A DNA stretch of 17,302 bases, taken from NCBI GenBank assembly GCA_966112835.1, contig CBHWEI010000051.1, forward strand, positions 1 through 17,302, read 5' to 3'. Positions 6,412 through 12,988 of this stretch are shown here, piece by piece. The position numbers and the translations under genes are program-made. The notes under the pieces were generated by a model, which saw only the letters and a program-made list of their open reading frames with translations, ran no database searches and was not told the DNA's origin. Within the stretch, counting starts at the first letter, position 1. Every line of letters starts with the position of its first letter. The stretch is from UBA668 sp966112835 (GTDB taxonomy: Bacteria; Actinomycetota; Acidimicrobiia; Acidimicrobiales; Ilumatobacteraceae).

Positions 6412-6825
6412 TCACCCCGCCTCCGCGCGTTCGGCGCTGCCGCCGAACATCCACCGGTCGAGCAGCACGAACTTCGCGATCCACAACACACCGAACGAGG
6501 CGATGTTCGCCAGCGACACGGCGAGCGCGGTGTGCCAGCGATGGTCGGCCCAGGCAACGGCGACGGTGCTGATGGCCAACCCCAGGAACGCGTATGACCA
6601 GAACGGCACGATCTCGCGGGCCACGCTGTGCGCGCCCTGCTTGCGCCACACCCACCGCCGGTTCACCAGGTAGGCGGGCACTGCCGAGAGCCCGACGGCG
6701 ACGATGTTCGCGGCCACGGCCGGCATGCCGACGAACAGGGCCAACTGCAGCAACGACTGGGTGATGACGACGCTCATCACCGAGACGGCGCTGTACTTGA
6801 CCAACTTCGCCAGGGTGGTGTCCAC
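6412..6825 (-). CDS. GtrA-family membrane protein
   Basis: The 137-residue protein has four hydrophobic helices (about 13-33, 38-56, 72-92, 98-120). It carries the GtrA-family pattern: an N-terminal LVKYSAVS, NRRWVWR (55-61) after helix 2, and KFVLLDRWMF (118-127) near the end. GtrA proteins are thought to help move polyprenyl-linked sugars across the membrane for cell-surface glycan assembly. No glycosyltransferase gene is adjacent. A GTG start at 6825 is chosen because TACGTT lies 6 nt before it on the minus strand, implying a leaderless message. Starting further upstream would run into non-coding sequence. It is the first gene of a pair with arcC. Confidence 0.85.
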   Translation of the reverse strand: MDTTLAKLVKYSAVSVMSVVITQSLLQLALFVGMPAVAANIVAVGLSAVPAYLVNRRWVWRKQGAHSVAREIVPFWSYAFLGLAISTVAVAWADHRWHTALAVSLANIASFGVLWIAKFVLLDRWMFGGSAERAEAG

Positions 6826-6831
6826 ATCGTC

Positions 6832-6837
6832 AACGTA
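6832..6837 (-). promoter_or_regulatory. Predicted -10 box of the GtrA-arcC pair (leaderless)
   Basis: On the minus strand TACGTT is followed by 6 nt and then GTG at 6825. This box also decides the start codon of the GtrA gene. Confidence 0.5.
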
Positions 6838-6891
6838 CGGCCGGGTGCCACGCCGACGACAGGGCCGTAGGTCAGGCACGGGAATGAGCTT

Positions 6892-6912
6892 GCCCTCACA
6901 AGTGTTGAGGGC
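6892..6912. promoter_or_regulatory. 7-bp inverted repeat just before the PPOX/F420 gene
   Basis: GCCCTCA (6892-6898) and TGAGGGC (6906-6912) are perfect complements separated by 7 nt, ending 3 nt before the ATG at 6916. The right arm also supplies the GAGGG that would act as ribosome binding site. It could be a repressor site or a hairpin hiding that site. Confidence 0.35.
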
Positions 6913-6915
6913 TGC

Positions 6916-7308
6916 ATGACCATTCCTGCCTCCCACGCCGATCTGCTCGACTCCACCGCCCTCGCCCACGTGGCCACCATCGGCCCCGACGGCCTGCCGC
7001 AGAACAATCCGGTGTGGTTCGGGTGGGACGGCACCCACGTGCTGTTCAGCCAGACGACCGGCCGCCAGAAGTACCGCAACCTGCAGGCGAACCCGGCCGT
7101 GGCGCTGTCGATCGTCGACAGCGCCAATGCGTACCGTTACCTCGAGATCCGCGGCACCGTGGTCGAGGTCGTCGACGACCCCGACAACGCGTTCATCAAC
7201 TCGATGGCCAAGAAGTACCTCGATCAGGACGTGTACCCGTGGCACCAGCCCACCGACCACCGTGTCGTGGTGAAGGTGCTGCCGCAGAAGACCACCCAGA
7301 TGGGCTGA
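6916..7308 (+). CDS. PPOX-class F420-dependent oxidoreductase (Rv1155-like)
   Basis: The 130-residue protein matches the small split-barrel flavin/deazaflavin reductases of the PPOX class. It has an N-terminal helix (6-16), AHVATIGPDGLPQNNPVWFGWDG (17-39), TTGRQKYRNLQANP (47-60), YRYLEIRGTVVEV (73-85) and a tail MAKKYLDQDVYPWH (97-110). The basic TGRQKYRNL segment is the region that contacts the cofactor phosphate or tail in relatives. Members bind coenzyme F420 and reduce varied substrates, and work as homodimers. Use of F420 rather than FMN is inferred from family resemblance and the actinobacterial setting. GAGGG 4 nt before the ATG can serve as ribosome site. It is divergent from the GtrA gene across 90 bp, and 59 nt ahead of the phosphotransferase gene. 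Confidence 0.88.
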   Translation: MTIPASHADLLDSTALAHVATIGPDGLPQNNPVWFGWDGTHVLFSQTTGRQKYRNLQANPAVALSIVDSANAYRYLEIRGTVVEVVDDPDNAFINSMAKKYLDQDVYPWHQPTDHRVVVKVLPQKTTQMG

Positions 7309-7321
7309 CCCTTCCAGGGTC
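7307..7321 (+). terminator. Short hairpin at the end of the PPOX/F420 gene
   Basis: GACCCT (7307-7312) pairs with AGGGTC (7316-7321) around TCC, starting within the stop codon. It is followed at once by the perfect 10-bp palindrome CGGAATTCCG (7321-7330). There is no T-run, so termination is only possible. Confidence 0.3.
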
Positions 7322-7367
7322 GGAATTCCGTCCGACGCTCCGTTGTGCGCCTGGAACACTGGGCGGC

Positions 7368-8660
7368 ATGACGGAGCGTCGTCGCGTCCAGCTGTTGGTG
7401 CCCAGCGCCGATGCCGCGCGCCTGGTCGTCGACGCCGATGGGCGAGTGCCGGCGGTCGACCTGGAGTTCGATGGCGAAGCCGGCCTCACCACTGCCGCTG
7501 CGTTGCACGCGGCCCTGGCGGAACTGGGCGACGGTGGCGCGGTCGCCGTCGACTACCTCATCGACCAGACCGATCAGGAGGACGACGTGGCGCCGGTGGC
7601 GGTGGTCGCCGAGGTCGAGTGGCCCGGCGCGCCGGGCCCATGGCGATGGGTGCCGGTGGCCGACGCCGTCGTCGACGCGATTGCCCCGTTGCAGCCGTAC
7701 GTGGACGCTCGCCTGGCCGAGTGGGCCGGCGCGCCCGTGCCCGCCCACCGTTCACCGTGGGTGCGGCGGGGTTGGCTGGCCGAGCTGCGCGAGTGGATCG
7801 ACAGCGAGCTCGACGAGGCATTCGGCGTGCGGGCCACCGCGGTGGTGCCGTTCCGTTCGTGGGGCATTTCCAGCGTGCACCGCGTCGAGTCAACCGCCGG
7901 CACGTTCTGGGCGAAGGCCGTGTTCGACGGCTTCGCTGCCGAACCGGCCATCACGGACCTGCTGGGCCGCCTGGTGCCGGGCTCTGTGCCGCGCGTGGTG
8001 GCGACCGACACCGAACGGGGCTGGCTGTTGACGGCGCACCTGCCGGGCAGCACCGTGGGCCTGCGTCCGGAGCGCACCGACGACGCCATCCGCGCGCTCG
8101 TCCACGTGCAGCGGCAGTTGGCGGAGCACCTCGACGACCTGCGCGCCGCGGGTGCGGCGGATCGGCCGTTGCACACGCTTGCCGACGACCTGCGCGATGT
8201 GCTCGGCGACGAGCCGGGTGACGTTGCCGACGCGGCCGCGCTGGTCGAGGCCGTGCGCGCCGCGGTTCGTCAGGTCGATGCGCTCGGCCTGCCCGACACG
8301 ATCGCGCACGGCGACTTCCACCCCGCCAACGTGATGGTCGACGGCGACACCGTGGTGGTGTTCGACTGGTCCGACGCGGCTCGGTCGAACCCGCTCGTCG
8401 ACGTCGGCGCGTGGGTCGCGTGGTTCCGCGACGAGCCCGCCACCGTCGACACGCTGTGGCGCACGTGGTGGGCCTCGTGGGGGCTCTCCGACGCGGCGCT
8501 GGCGCCCACCCGACCAGCACTCGATGCGGTGGTCGCGGCGTATCACGTGGTCAGCTACCGCCGCATCGGGCGTGGCCTGGAGACGCTCCGCGCGGGTGAA
8601 GCCACGTACGGTGCAGACCGCTTCCTGGCCGACCTCCGCGCCGCTGTTTCTGCACTCTGA
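7368..8660 (+). CDS. Aminoglycoside-phosphotransferase-like kinase with N-terminal extension
   Basis: The 430-residue protein ends in an APH/choline-kinase-type domain (about 140-430). AHGDFHPANVMVD (313-325) is the catalytic loop, with Asp316 as likely base and Asn321 as metal ligand. VVFDWSDAA (330-338) supplies the metal-binding Asp333. A Lys in WAKAVFDG (181-188) sits where the N-lobe ATP lysine is expected. Such kinases phosphorylate hydroxyl groups on small molecules, and the substrate cannot be told from sequence. The first 135 or so residues are an alpha/beta region I cannot assign (VQLLVPSADAARLVV at 7-21; PWRWVPVADAVVDA at 91-104). It looks vaguely Nudix-like but has no Nudix box. 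The ATG at 7368 has the weak box AACACT 7 nt upstream and lacks a good ribosome site. Confidence 0.82.
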   Translation: MTERRRVQLLVPSADAARLVVDADGRVPAVDLEFDGEAGLTTAAALHAALAELGDGGAVAVDYLIDQTDQEDDVAPVAVVAEVEWPGAPGPWRWVPVADAVVDAIAPLQPYVDARLAEWAGAPVPAHRSPWVRRGWLAELREWIDSELDEAFGVRATAVVPFRSWGISSVHRVESTAGTFWAKAVFDGFAAEPAITDLLGRLVPGSVPRVVATDTERGWLLTAHLPGSTVGLRPERTDDAIRALVHVQRQLAEHLDDLRAAGAADRPLHTLADDLRDVLGDEPGDVADAAALVEAVRAAVRQVDALGLPDTIAHGDFHPANVMVDGDTVVVFDWSDAARSNPLVDVGAWVAWFRDEPATVDTLWRTWWASWGLSDAALAPTRPALDAVVAAYHVVSYRRIGRGLETLRAGEATYGADRFLADLRAAVSAL

Positions 8661-8713
8661 CCTGGGGTTTCTCGGCCGTTGCCGCTCCGTTTCGAGGGCC
8701 TCGCGCGTCTGGC

Positions 8714-8719
8714 TAAGGT
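8714..8719 (+). promoter_or_regulatory. Predicted -10 box upstream of the 5'-nucleotidase gene
   Basis: TAAGGT lies about 80 nt before the ATG at 8799, in a 138-bp gap that holds no gene. TTCGAG at 8691-8696, 17 bp upstream, is a weak -35 candidate. This gene, unlike its neighbours, has a leader with a strong ribosome site. Confidence 0.4.
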
Positions 8720-8798
8720 CGGGCAAGTGCCGCGGAGTGGGCGTTCGTGGGCGGACGTGCCGCTCCCTCCGAGGACCGACCGAACCAAGGAGAACCAG

Positions 8799-11000
8799 AT
8801 GATGCACTCATCCCGCAGCGGTGCCGCGCGCCGCCATCGTCGGTGGTGGGCGGGGGCCGCAGCCGCGACCGTCGCCATCGCCGGGCTCGGCGCCGTCACC
8901 CCGACCGCGCAGGCCGCCACGCCCGTCACCATCCAGCTCGTCACCGTGAACGACTTCCACGGTCGCATCGAGCGCAACGGTGCGTCGGCCGGTGCGGCCG
9001 CACTCGCCACCGCGGTGAAGAGCATCCGCGCCACGAACCCCAACACGGTGTTCGCCGCAGCCGGCGACCTCATCGGTGCATCGACGTTCACGTCCTTCAT
9101 CGCCAACGACAAGCCCACCATCGACTCGCTGAACGCTGCGGGCCTGGAGGTCAGCGCGGTCGGTAACCACGAGTTCGACCAGGGTTGGAACGACCTCATG
9201 AACCGCGTGCTCCCGCTGGCGAACTGGGAGTACATCGGCGCCAACGTGCACACCACCGACGGCACGCCGAACCTGCCCGAGTACTGGACCCAGACGCTCC
9301 AGGGCGTCACCATCGGCTTCGTCGGTGCGGTCACCGACGAGCTGCCGTCGCTGGTCAGCCCGGCGGGCATCGCCAACCTGTCCATCACCGACCCCGTCAC
9401 CGAAGCCAACCGCGTCGCCGATCAGCTCAGCGACGGCAACCCGGCCAACGGCGAAGCCGACGTCGTGGTGCTGCTGGTGCACGAAGGTGCTGCCACCACC
9501 GATCTCGCCTCGGCCATCGATCCCGCGTCGAAGTTCGGCAAGATCGTCCTGGGCGCCGACGCCAACATCGACGCCATCGTGTCGGGTCACACGCACCTCG
9601 CCTACAACCACGTCATCAACGGCCGCCCGGTCATCTCCAGCGGTCAGTACGGCGAGAAGTTCAGCAACATGACCATCCAGGTCGACCCCGACACGAAGCA
9701 GATCCTGTCGATGGTGAACGTCGTCGAGAACGCTCCCGGCACGTTCGCCGACGACCCGGCGGTCGCCGCCATCGTCTCGGCCGCCACGGCCGCAGCTGGC
9801 CCGCTCGGTTCGGTGAAGGTGGGCGACGTGACGGCCGACTTCCGTCGTGCGAAGCAGCCGAACCTCAGCGAGAACCGCGGTGGTGAGAGCACCATCGGCA
9901 ACTTCGTCGCCGACGTGCAGCTGTGGTCGGCCAACCAGACCGGTTCGGCGCAGATCGCGTTCATGAACCCCGGTGGCATCCGCAACGACCTGCTCTTCGC
10001 TCCCGACGGCGTCATCACCTACGCCGAGGCCGCCGGCATCCAGCCGTTCGCCAACACGCTCATCACCATGGACCTCACCGGTGCCCAGGTGAAGACGGTG
10101 CTCGAGCAGCAGTGGCAGCCCGCCGCAGCCGTGCGACCCATCCTGCACCTCGGTGTGAACAAGGAACTGAAGTTCACCTACGACCCCACGGCGGCCGCCG
10201 GTCAGCACATCACCGGCATCTGGCTCAGCGGTGTGCCGGTCGACCCGGCCGGCACCTACCGCGTGGTCGTCAACTCGTTCCTCGCCGCCGGCGGTGACAA
10301 CTTCTTCGAGCTGGCCAACGGCACGAACAAGACCGACACCGGCAAGATCGACCTGCAGTCCATGGTCGACTACTTCGCCGCCAACAAGGTGGCATCGCCC
10401 GATTACGTGCAGCGCGGCATCGGCATCGATCCCATCACGCCGAACGCCGTCGGACAGGCCCTGACGGTGAACGTGTCGTCGCTCGACATGAGCAACCCCG
10501 CCGAGCCCAAGGCCGGCACGGCGAACGGCACGCTCGCCGGTGTCTCCATCGGCAGCACGGCCGTCGACCCCACGCCGGTGGTCACCACCGACGAGGTCGG
10601 GCGCGGTTCGTTCACCTACATGGTGCCGCCCACCGTCTACGGCTGGCAGGACTTCACCGTCACCGTGCCGTCCACCGGCACCACCGCCACCCAGGCCATC
10701 TTCCTGAAGGCCACCAGCACCACCAAGGTGGACCCGGACCGCACCACCATCAAGGCCGGTCGTGCGCTGGAGCTGGAAGTGAAGCTGCGGTCGCCCATCG
10801 CGGTGGCAGGCGACTTCACGGTGCTGCTCGACGGTGCGCCGTTGAAGACCTTCACGTGGACGCCGCGCAAGGGCGAGCAAGAGGTGAAGGTGGTCATCCC
10901 GGCCGCCACCACCAAGGGCACCCACGTCGTGACCGTCACCTACGGCGGCTCGACGACGGTGCTCAGCTCGACCACGTCGTTCAACCTCGCGGTCCGCTAG
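8799..11000 (+). CDS. Secreted 5'-nucleotidase/2',3'-cyclic phosphodiesterase-type phosphoesterase
   Basis: The 733-residue protein begins with a basic segment and hydrophobic core (17-33) ending AQA-A near 39, a Sec-type signal (the paired Arg before it also make Tat conceivable). The metallophosphoesterase domain carries NDFHG (51-55), AGDLIG (88-93), VGNHEFDQG (121-129), LLVHEG (225-230) and SGHTH (262-266), which together bind two metal ions. The 5'-nucleotidase C-terminal domain (about 335-545) has MNPGGIRNDL (389-398) and AAGIQPFANTL (411-421). About 190 further residues (545-733) are Thr/Val-rich beta-type sequence, probably one or two Ig-like modules. No LPXTG or C-terminal helix is seen, so it is probably released or held by other means. 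Likely role: stripping phosphate from extracellular nucleotides for phosphate or nucleoside uptake. AAGGAG (8787-8792) lies 6 nt before ATG 8799. Confidence 0.92.
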   Translation: MMHSSRSGAARRHRRWWAGAAAATVAIAGLGAVTPTAQAATPVTIQLVTVNDFHGRIERNGASAGAAALATAVKSIRATNPNTVFAAAGDLIGASTFTSFIANDKPTIDSLNAAGLEVSAVGNHEFDQGWNDLMNRVLPLANWEYIGANVHTTDGTPNLPEYWTQTLQGVTIGFVGAVTDELPSLVSPAGIANLSITDPVTEANRVADQLSDGNPANGEADVVVLLVHEGAATTDLASAIDPASKFGKIVLGADANIDAIVSGHTHLAYNHVINGRPVISSGQYGEKFSNMTIQVDPDTKQILSMVNVVENAPGTFADDPAVAAIVSAATAAAGPLGSVKVGDVTADFRRAKQPNLSENRGGESTIGNFVADVQLWSANQTGSAQIAFMNPGGIRNDLLFAPDGVITYAEAAGIQPFANTLITMDLTGAQVKTVLEQQWQPAAAVRPILHLGVNKELKFTYDPTAAAGQHITGIWLSGVPVDPAGTYRVVVNSFLAAGGDNFFELANGTNKTDTGKIDLQSMVDYFAANKVASPDYVQRGIGIDPITPNAVGQALTVNVSSLDMSNPAEPKAGTANGTLAGVSIGSTAVDPTPVVTTDEVGRGSFTYMVPPTVYGWQDFTVTVPSTGTTATQAIFLKATSTTKVDPDRTTIKAGRALELEVKLRSPIAVAGDFTVLLDGAPLKTFTWTPRKGEQEVKVVIPAATTKGTHVVTVTYGGSTTVLSSTTSFNLAVR

Positions 11001-11013
11001 CAGCTGACTGAAC

Positions 11014-11060
11014 CGACGTACCGAGGTGAGGTCGGCGACGACCTCGCCTCGGTACAGTCG
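11014..11060. promoter_or_regulatory. Long hairpin that contains the apbE -10 box
   Basis: A 16-nt arm at 11018-11033 pairs with 11040-11055 with a single G-T position, around the 6-nt loop GGCGAC. The stem continues with CGAC (11014-11017) pairing GTCG (11057-11060) past one bulged A. It begins 13 nt after the stop of the 5'-nucleotidase gene, so it may be its terminator. Its right arm contains TACAGT (11053-11058), the predicted -10 of apbE. Confidence 0.65.
11053..11058 (+). promoter_or_regulatory. Predicted -10 box of apbE (leaderless)
   Basis: TACAGT is followed by 6 nt and then ATG at 11065. It lies within the right arm of the hairpin at 11014-11060. Confidence 0.5.
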
Positions 11061-11064
11061 CGCC

Positions 11065-12003
11065 ATGCCCACGCCCACGCACGAGGCCCGCTTCCCGGCG
11101 ATGGGCAGTGAGACGCATCTGGTGGTGGTGGGCGGCGACGCCGGGCTGGTCGACGTCGGCCGCGCACGTATCGCCCAGCTCGAGGAGCGCTGGAGTCGGT
11201 TCCTGGCGGACAGCGAGATCAGTCGCCTGAACGCCGCCGCGGGCTCTCCGCTGGACGTGAGCGACGACACCATCGCCCTCGTCACCCGGGCGATCGAGGG
11301 GTGGCGGTTCACCGGTGGCACGTACGACCCGACGGTGCTGGGCGCCATGCTGCGCGCCGGCTACGACCGCACGTTCGACGAGGTGGCCGCGAGCGCGGCG
11401 TCGGTGATGAACGACCTGTTCCTCGCGTGCACCGACATCGAGGTCGACGGCAACACTGTCACGCTGCCGGCCGGCACCGGGTTCGACCCGGGCGGTGTGG
11501 GCAAGGGGCTGGCGGCCGACCTGGTCGCGGTGGAGCTGCGTGAGGCCGGTGCCGATGGCGTGTGCGTGAACATGGGCGGCGACGTGCGCGTCAGCGGCGT
11601 GTCACCGGCCGGCGGCGACTGGGGTGTGGCCGTGCAGCACGTGCACCAGGACGCCCCGCTGGTGGTGGTGCACGTGGGCGAAGGCGCGGTCGCCACGTCC
11701 ACCACGTTGAAGCGGCAGTGGACGGTCGACGGCCAGCGCCGTCACCACCTCATCGACCCCCGCACCGGCGAGCCCGCCGACACCGACCTGGACCACGTCA
11801 CCGTGGTGGCCGGCTCGGCATGGGCGGCGGAAGTGCTGGCGAAGGCGGTGCTCATCCGCGGTGCGGCACACCCCTTCGATCTGGTCGACGGTGTGGCCGC
11901 GGCACTGGTGGTGACCACGGCGGGCGAGGTGCTCGCATCCGACGGGTTCGCGCAGTTCTGCACCGACGTGCCGACGCGAATTCAGTCTGACCCAACTCCT
12001 TGA
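11065..12003 (+). CDS. apbE: FAD:protein FMN transferase (ApbE family)
   Basis: The 312-residue protein has the ApbE signatures: FPAMGSE (10-16), SRFLADSEISRLN (44-56), GGTYDPT (84-90), GFDPGGVGKGLAAD (139-152), CVNMGGDVRVSG (167-178) and RRHHLIDPRTGEPA (225-238). ApbE uses Mg2+ to cleave FAD and attaches FMN through a phosphodiester to a Ser or Thr of target proteins. Targets are usually electron-transfer flavoproteins with an FMN-binding domain. No lipobox or signal peptide is present, so this copy should stay in the cytoplasm unless the start is wrong; many ApbE proteins are exported. No protein with the usual flavinylation motif is encoded in the window, so its partner lies elsewhere. A TACAGT box 6 nt before the ATG supports this start. 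The next gene starts 44 nt after its stop. Confidence 0.92.
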   Translation: MPTPTHEARFPAMGSETHLVVVGGDAGLVDVGRARIAQLEERWSRFLADSEISRLNAAAGSPLDVSDDTIALVTRAIEGWRFTGGTYDPTVLGAMLRAGYDRTFDEVAASAASVMNDLFLACTDIEVDGNTVTLPAGTGFDPGGVGKGLAADLVAVELREAGADGVCVNMGGDVRVSGVSPAGGDWGVAVQHVHQDAPLVVVHVGEGAVATSTTLKRQWTVDGQRRHHLIDPRTGEPADTDLDHVTVVAGSAWAAEVLAKAVLIRGAAHPFDLVDGVAAALVVTTAGEVLASDGFAQFCTDVPTRIQSDPTP

Positions 12004-12047
12004 CGGCTCATACCTTCCTCCAATGTTGCGGGCGCATCGTGTGCTCC

Positions 12048-12467
12048 ATGGAAAGCAACACCGCACACGACGCCGAACTCGCCGCCCGCCTCGCTCGCCT
12101 CGATGCTCGTCGCCAGTCGGCCGGTGCGGCCACTTCCCGCCAGGGCGCAGCGGCTCCCTCCCCCTCGGCCGCTCGCCCTGGCGCTGTTCGCACCAAGCGC
12201 CGTCACCCGGCCCGCCGCTCCCGCATCGGCGTCACCATCGGCAGCGTCGCCGCCATGGTCGGCCTCACCGGCTACATGGCGATGGCCGAGCAGTCGGCGT
12301 CGGCAGCGGCCGTCACCACCGACGCCACGGTCGCCACCGTCGCCACCGTCGCCACCGTCGCCACGTCGGCCACCACGGCCACGTCGGCCACCACCGCGAC
12401 CACCGCCACGGCAGCGACGACCGCCACCACGGCAGCACAGGTCACCACCACCTCGGCCGGCAGCTGA
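12048..12467 (+). CDS. Single-pass membrane protein with Ala-Thr-x repeat tail
   Basis: The 139-residue protein has three parts. The N-terminal region (1-58) is basic and Ala-rich, and includes the helical ELAARLARLDARR (10-22). One hydrophobic helix follows (about 60-80, GVTIGSVAAMVGLTGYMAMA). The tail (87-136) is made of Ala-Thr-x triplets, mainly ATV, ATS and ATT. With the basic part inside, the tail would lie outside the membrane, where such Ala/Thr-rich segments in actinobacteria can be O-mannosylated. At DNA level the tail is 9-bp units (three perfect GCCACCGTC copies at 12333-12359). No family is recognised. ATG 12048 is preceded by a weak box CATCGT 7 nt upstream, and by TTGACG (12000-12005), a possible -35 for a leadered start. 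A hairpin at 12469-12492 follows directly. Confidence 0.65.
   Translation: MESNTAHDAELAARLARLDARRQSAGAATSRQGAAAPSPSAARPGAVRTKRRHPARRSRIGVTIGSVAAMVGLTGYMAMAEQSASAAAVTTDATVATVATVATVATSATTATSATTATTATAATTATTAAQVTTTSAGS
12324..12437 (+). repeat. 9-bp tandem repeats encoding (Ala-Thr-x)n
   Basis: Units of nine bases beginning GCCAC run in frame from 12324. Three identical GCCACCGTC copies lie at 12333-12359, followed by degenerate units such as GCCACGTCG and GCCACCACG. Copy number could change by slippage without shifting the frame. Confidence 0.6.
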
Positions 12468-12468
12468 G

Positions 12469-12492
12469 CTCTTGTGCCCGTCGGCACAAGAG
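12469..12492 (+). terminator. Hairpin directly after the Ala-Thr repeat gene
   Basis: CTCTTGTGCC (12469-12478) pairs perfectly with GGCACAAGAG (12483-12492) around the loop CGTC, one base after the stop codon. The stem is strong and well placed for a terminator, although no T-run follows. Confidence 0.6.
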
Positions 12493-12500
12493 AACCATCG

Positions 12501-12517
12501 GCTGTCTGACAGACAGC
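12501..12517. promoter_or_regulatory. 17-bp perfect palindrome, operator candidate
   Basis: GCTGTCTG and CAGACAGC flank a single central A, forming a perfect 17-bp inverted repeat. It lies 63 nt before the chosen start of the 120-residue gene, where a regulator could act on its promoter. The size and one-base centre suit TetR- or GntR-type dimers. A CTGACA at 12506-12511 inside it resembles a -35 element. Confidence 0.5.
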
Positions 12518-12580
12518 AGGAGGCTGCCGACGCACCCTAGGGACATGAACCGCGCCATCATCCCCGAGGAGGCCGATCCC

Positions 12581-12943
12581 ATGACCCGCACCGCATGGCC
12601 CGCACGTCAGGCCGACGACACCCGCACACCGCAGCCCTACGAGTTGGGCGCGCTGGTGGGTGTGGAGATGCTCCGCATGGCCTGGATGGCCCACCACATG
12701 GGCATCGAGTTCGATGTCCTGGCCGACTGGGACGACGAGGTGTGCCCGCCGTTCCCGCAGGCGCCGACCATCCCGGCCCACGTGTGGCCGCTGCCCGTCG
12801 ACCAGGTCGACGAGAACTGGCTGGTGCAGTACCACCACGGCCTGGCCGACACGCTCGACCGGGCGACCGGTTGGGTGCGCACCGCCCCCATCGTGGTCGA
12901 GGCGCACGACAAGGCACTGCGCGCCATCACCGCCGCCGGCTGA
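12581..12943 (+). CDS. Hypothetical protein, 120 residues
   Basis: The ATG at 12581 has an excellent Shine-Dalgarno sequence, GAGGAGG (12566-12572), 8 nt upstream. An in-frame ATG at 12545 would add 12 residues but has no ribosome site, so the downstream start is preferred. The soluble product has a helical middle (YELGALVGVEMLRMAWMAHHMGI at about 20-42, in two turns of Met/His-rich helix) and an acidic stretch (ADWDDEVC, 48-55). A Pro-rich segment follows (PPFPQAPTIPAHVWPLP, 56-72), then a C-terminal helical region with several His (QYHHGLAD, 83-90). There is no signal peptide or transmembrane helix. No family is recognised. The palindrome at 12501-12517 may regulate it. Confidence 0.6.
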   Translation: MTRTAWPARQADDTRTPQPYELGALVGVEMLRMAWMAHHMGIEFDVLADWDDEVCPPFPQAPTIPAHVWPLPVDQVDENWLVQYHHGLADTLDRATGWVRTAPIVVEAHDKALRAITAAG

Positions 12944-12988
12944 CCTCCACCAAGGCGTGCTACCGGCCGCTCTGCCAGAGTGGCGGCC

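Noticed and set aside
8808..11348. 846-residue open frame on the minus strand
   Set aside because: It lies antisense to the 5'-nucleotidase, whose motifs and signal peptide are unmistakable. It is His/Arg/Gly/Val-rich with no domain, as expected of the opposite strand of high-GC coding DNA.
12545..12580. Earlier start for the 120-residue gene
   Set aside because: The ATG at 12545 has no ribosome site and no -10 box at leaderless distance, while ATG 12581 has GAGGAGG 8 nt upstream.
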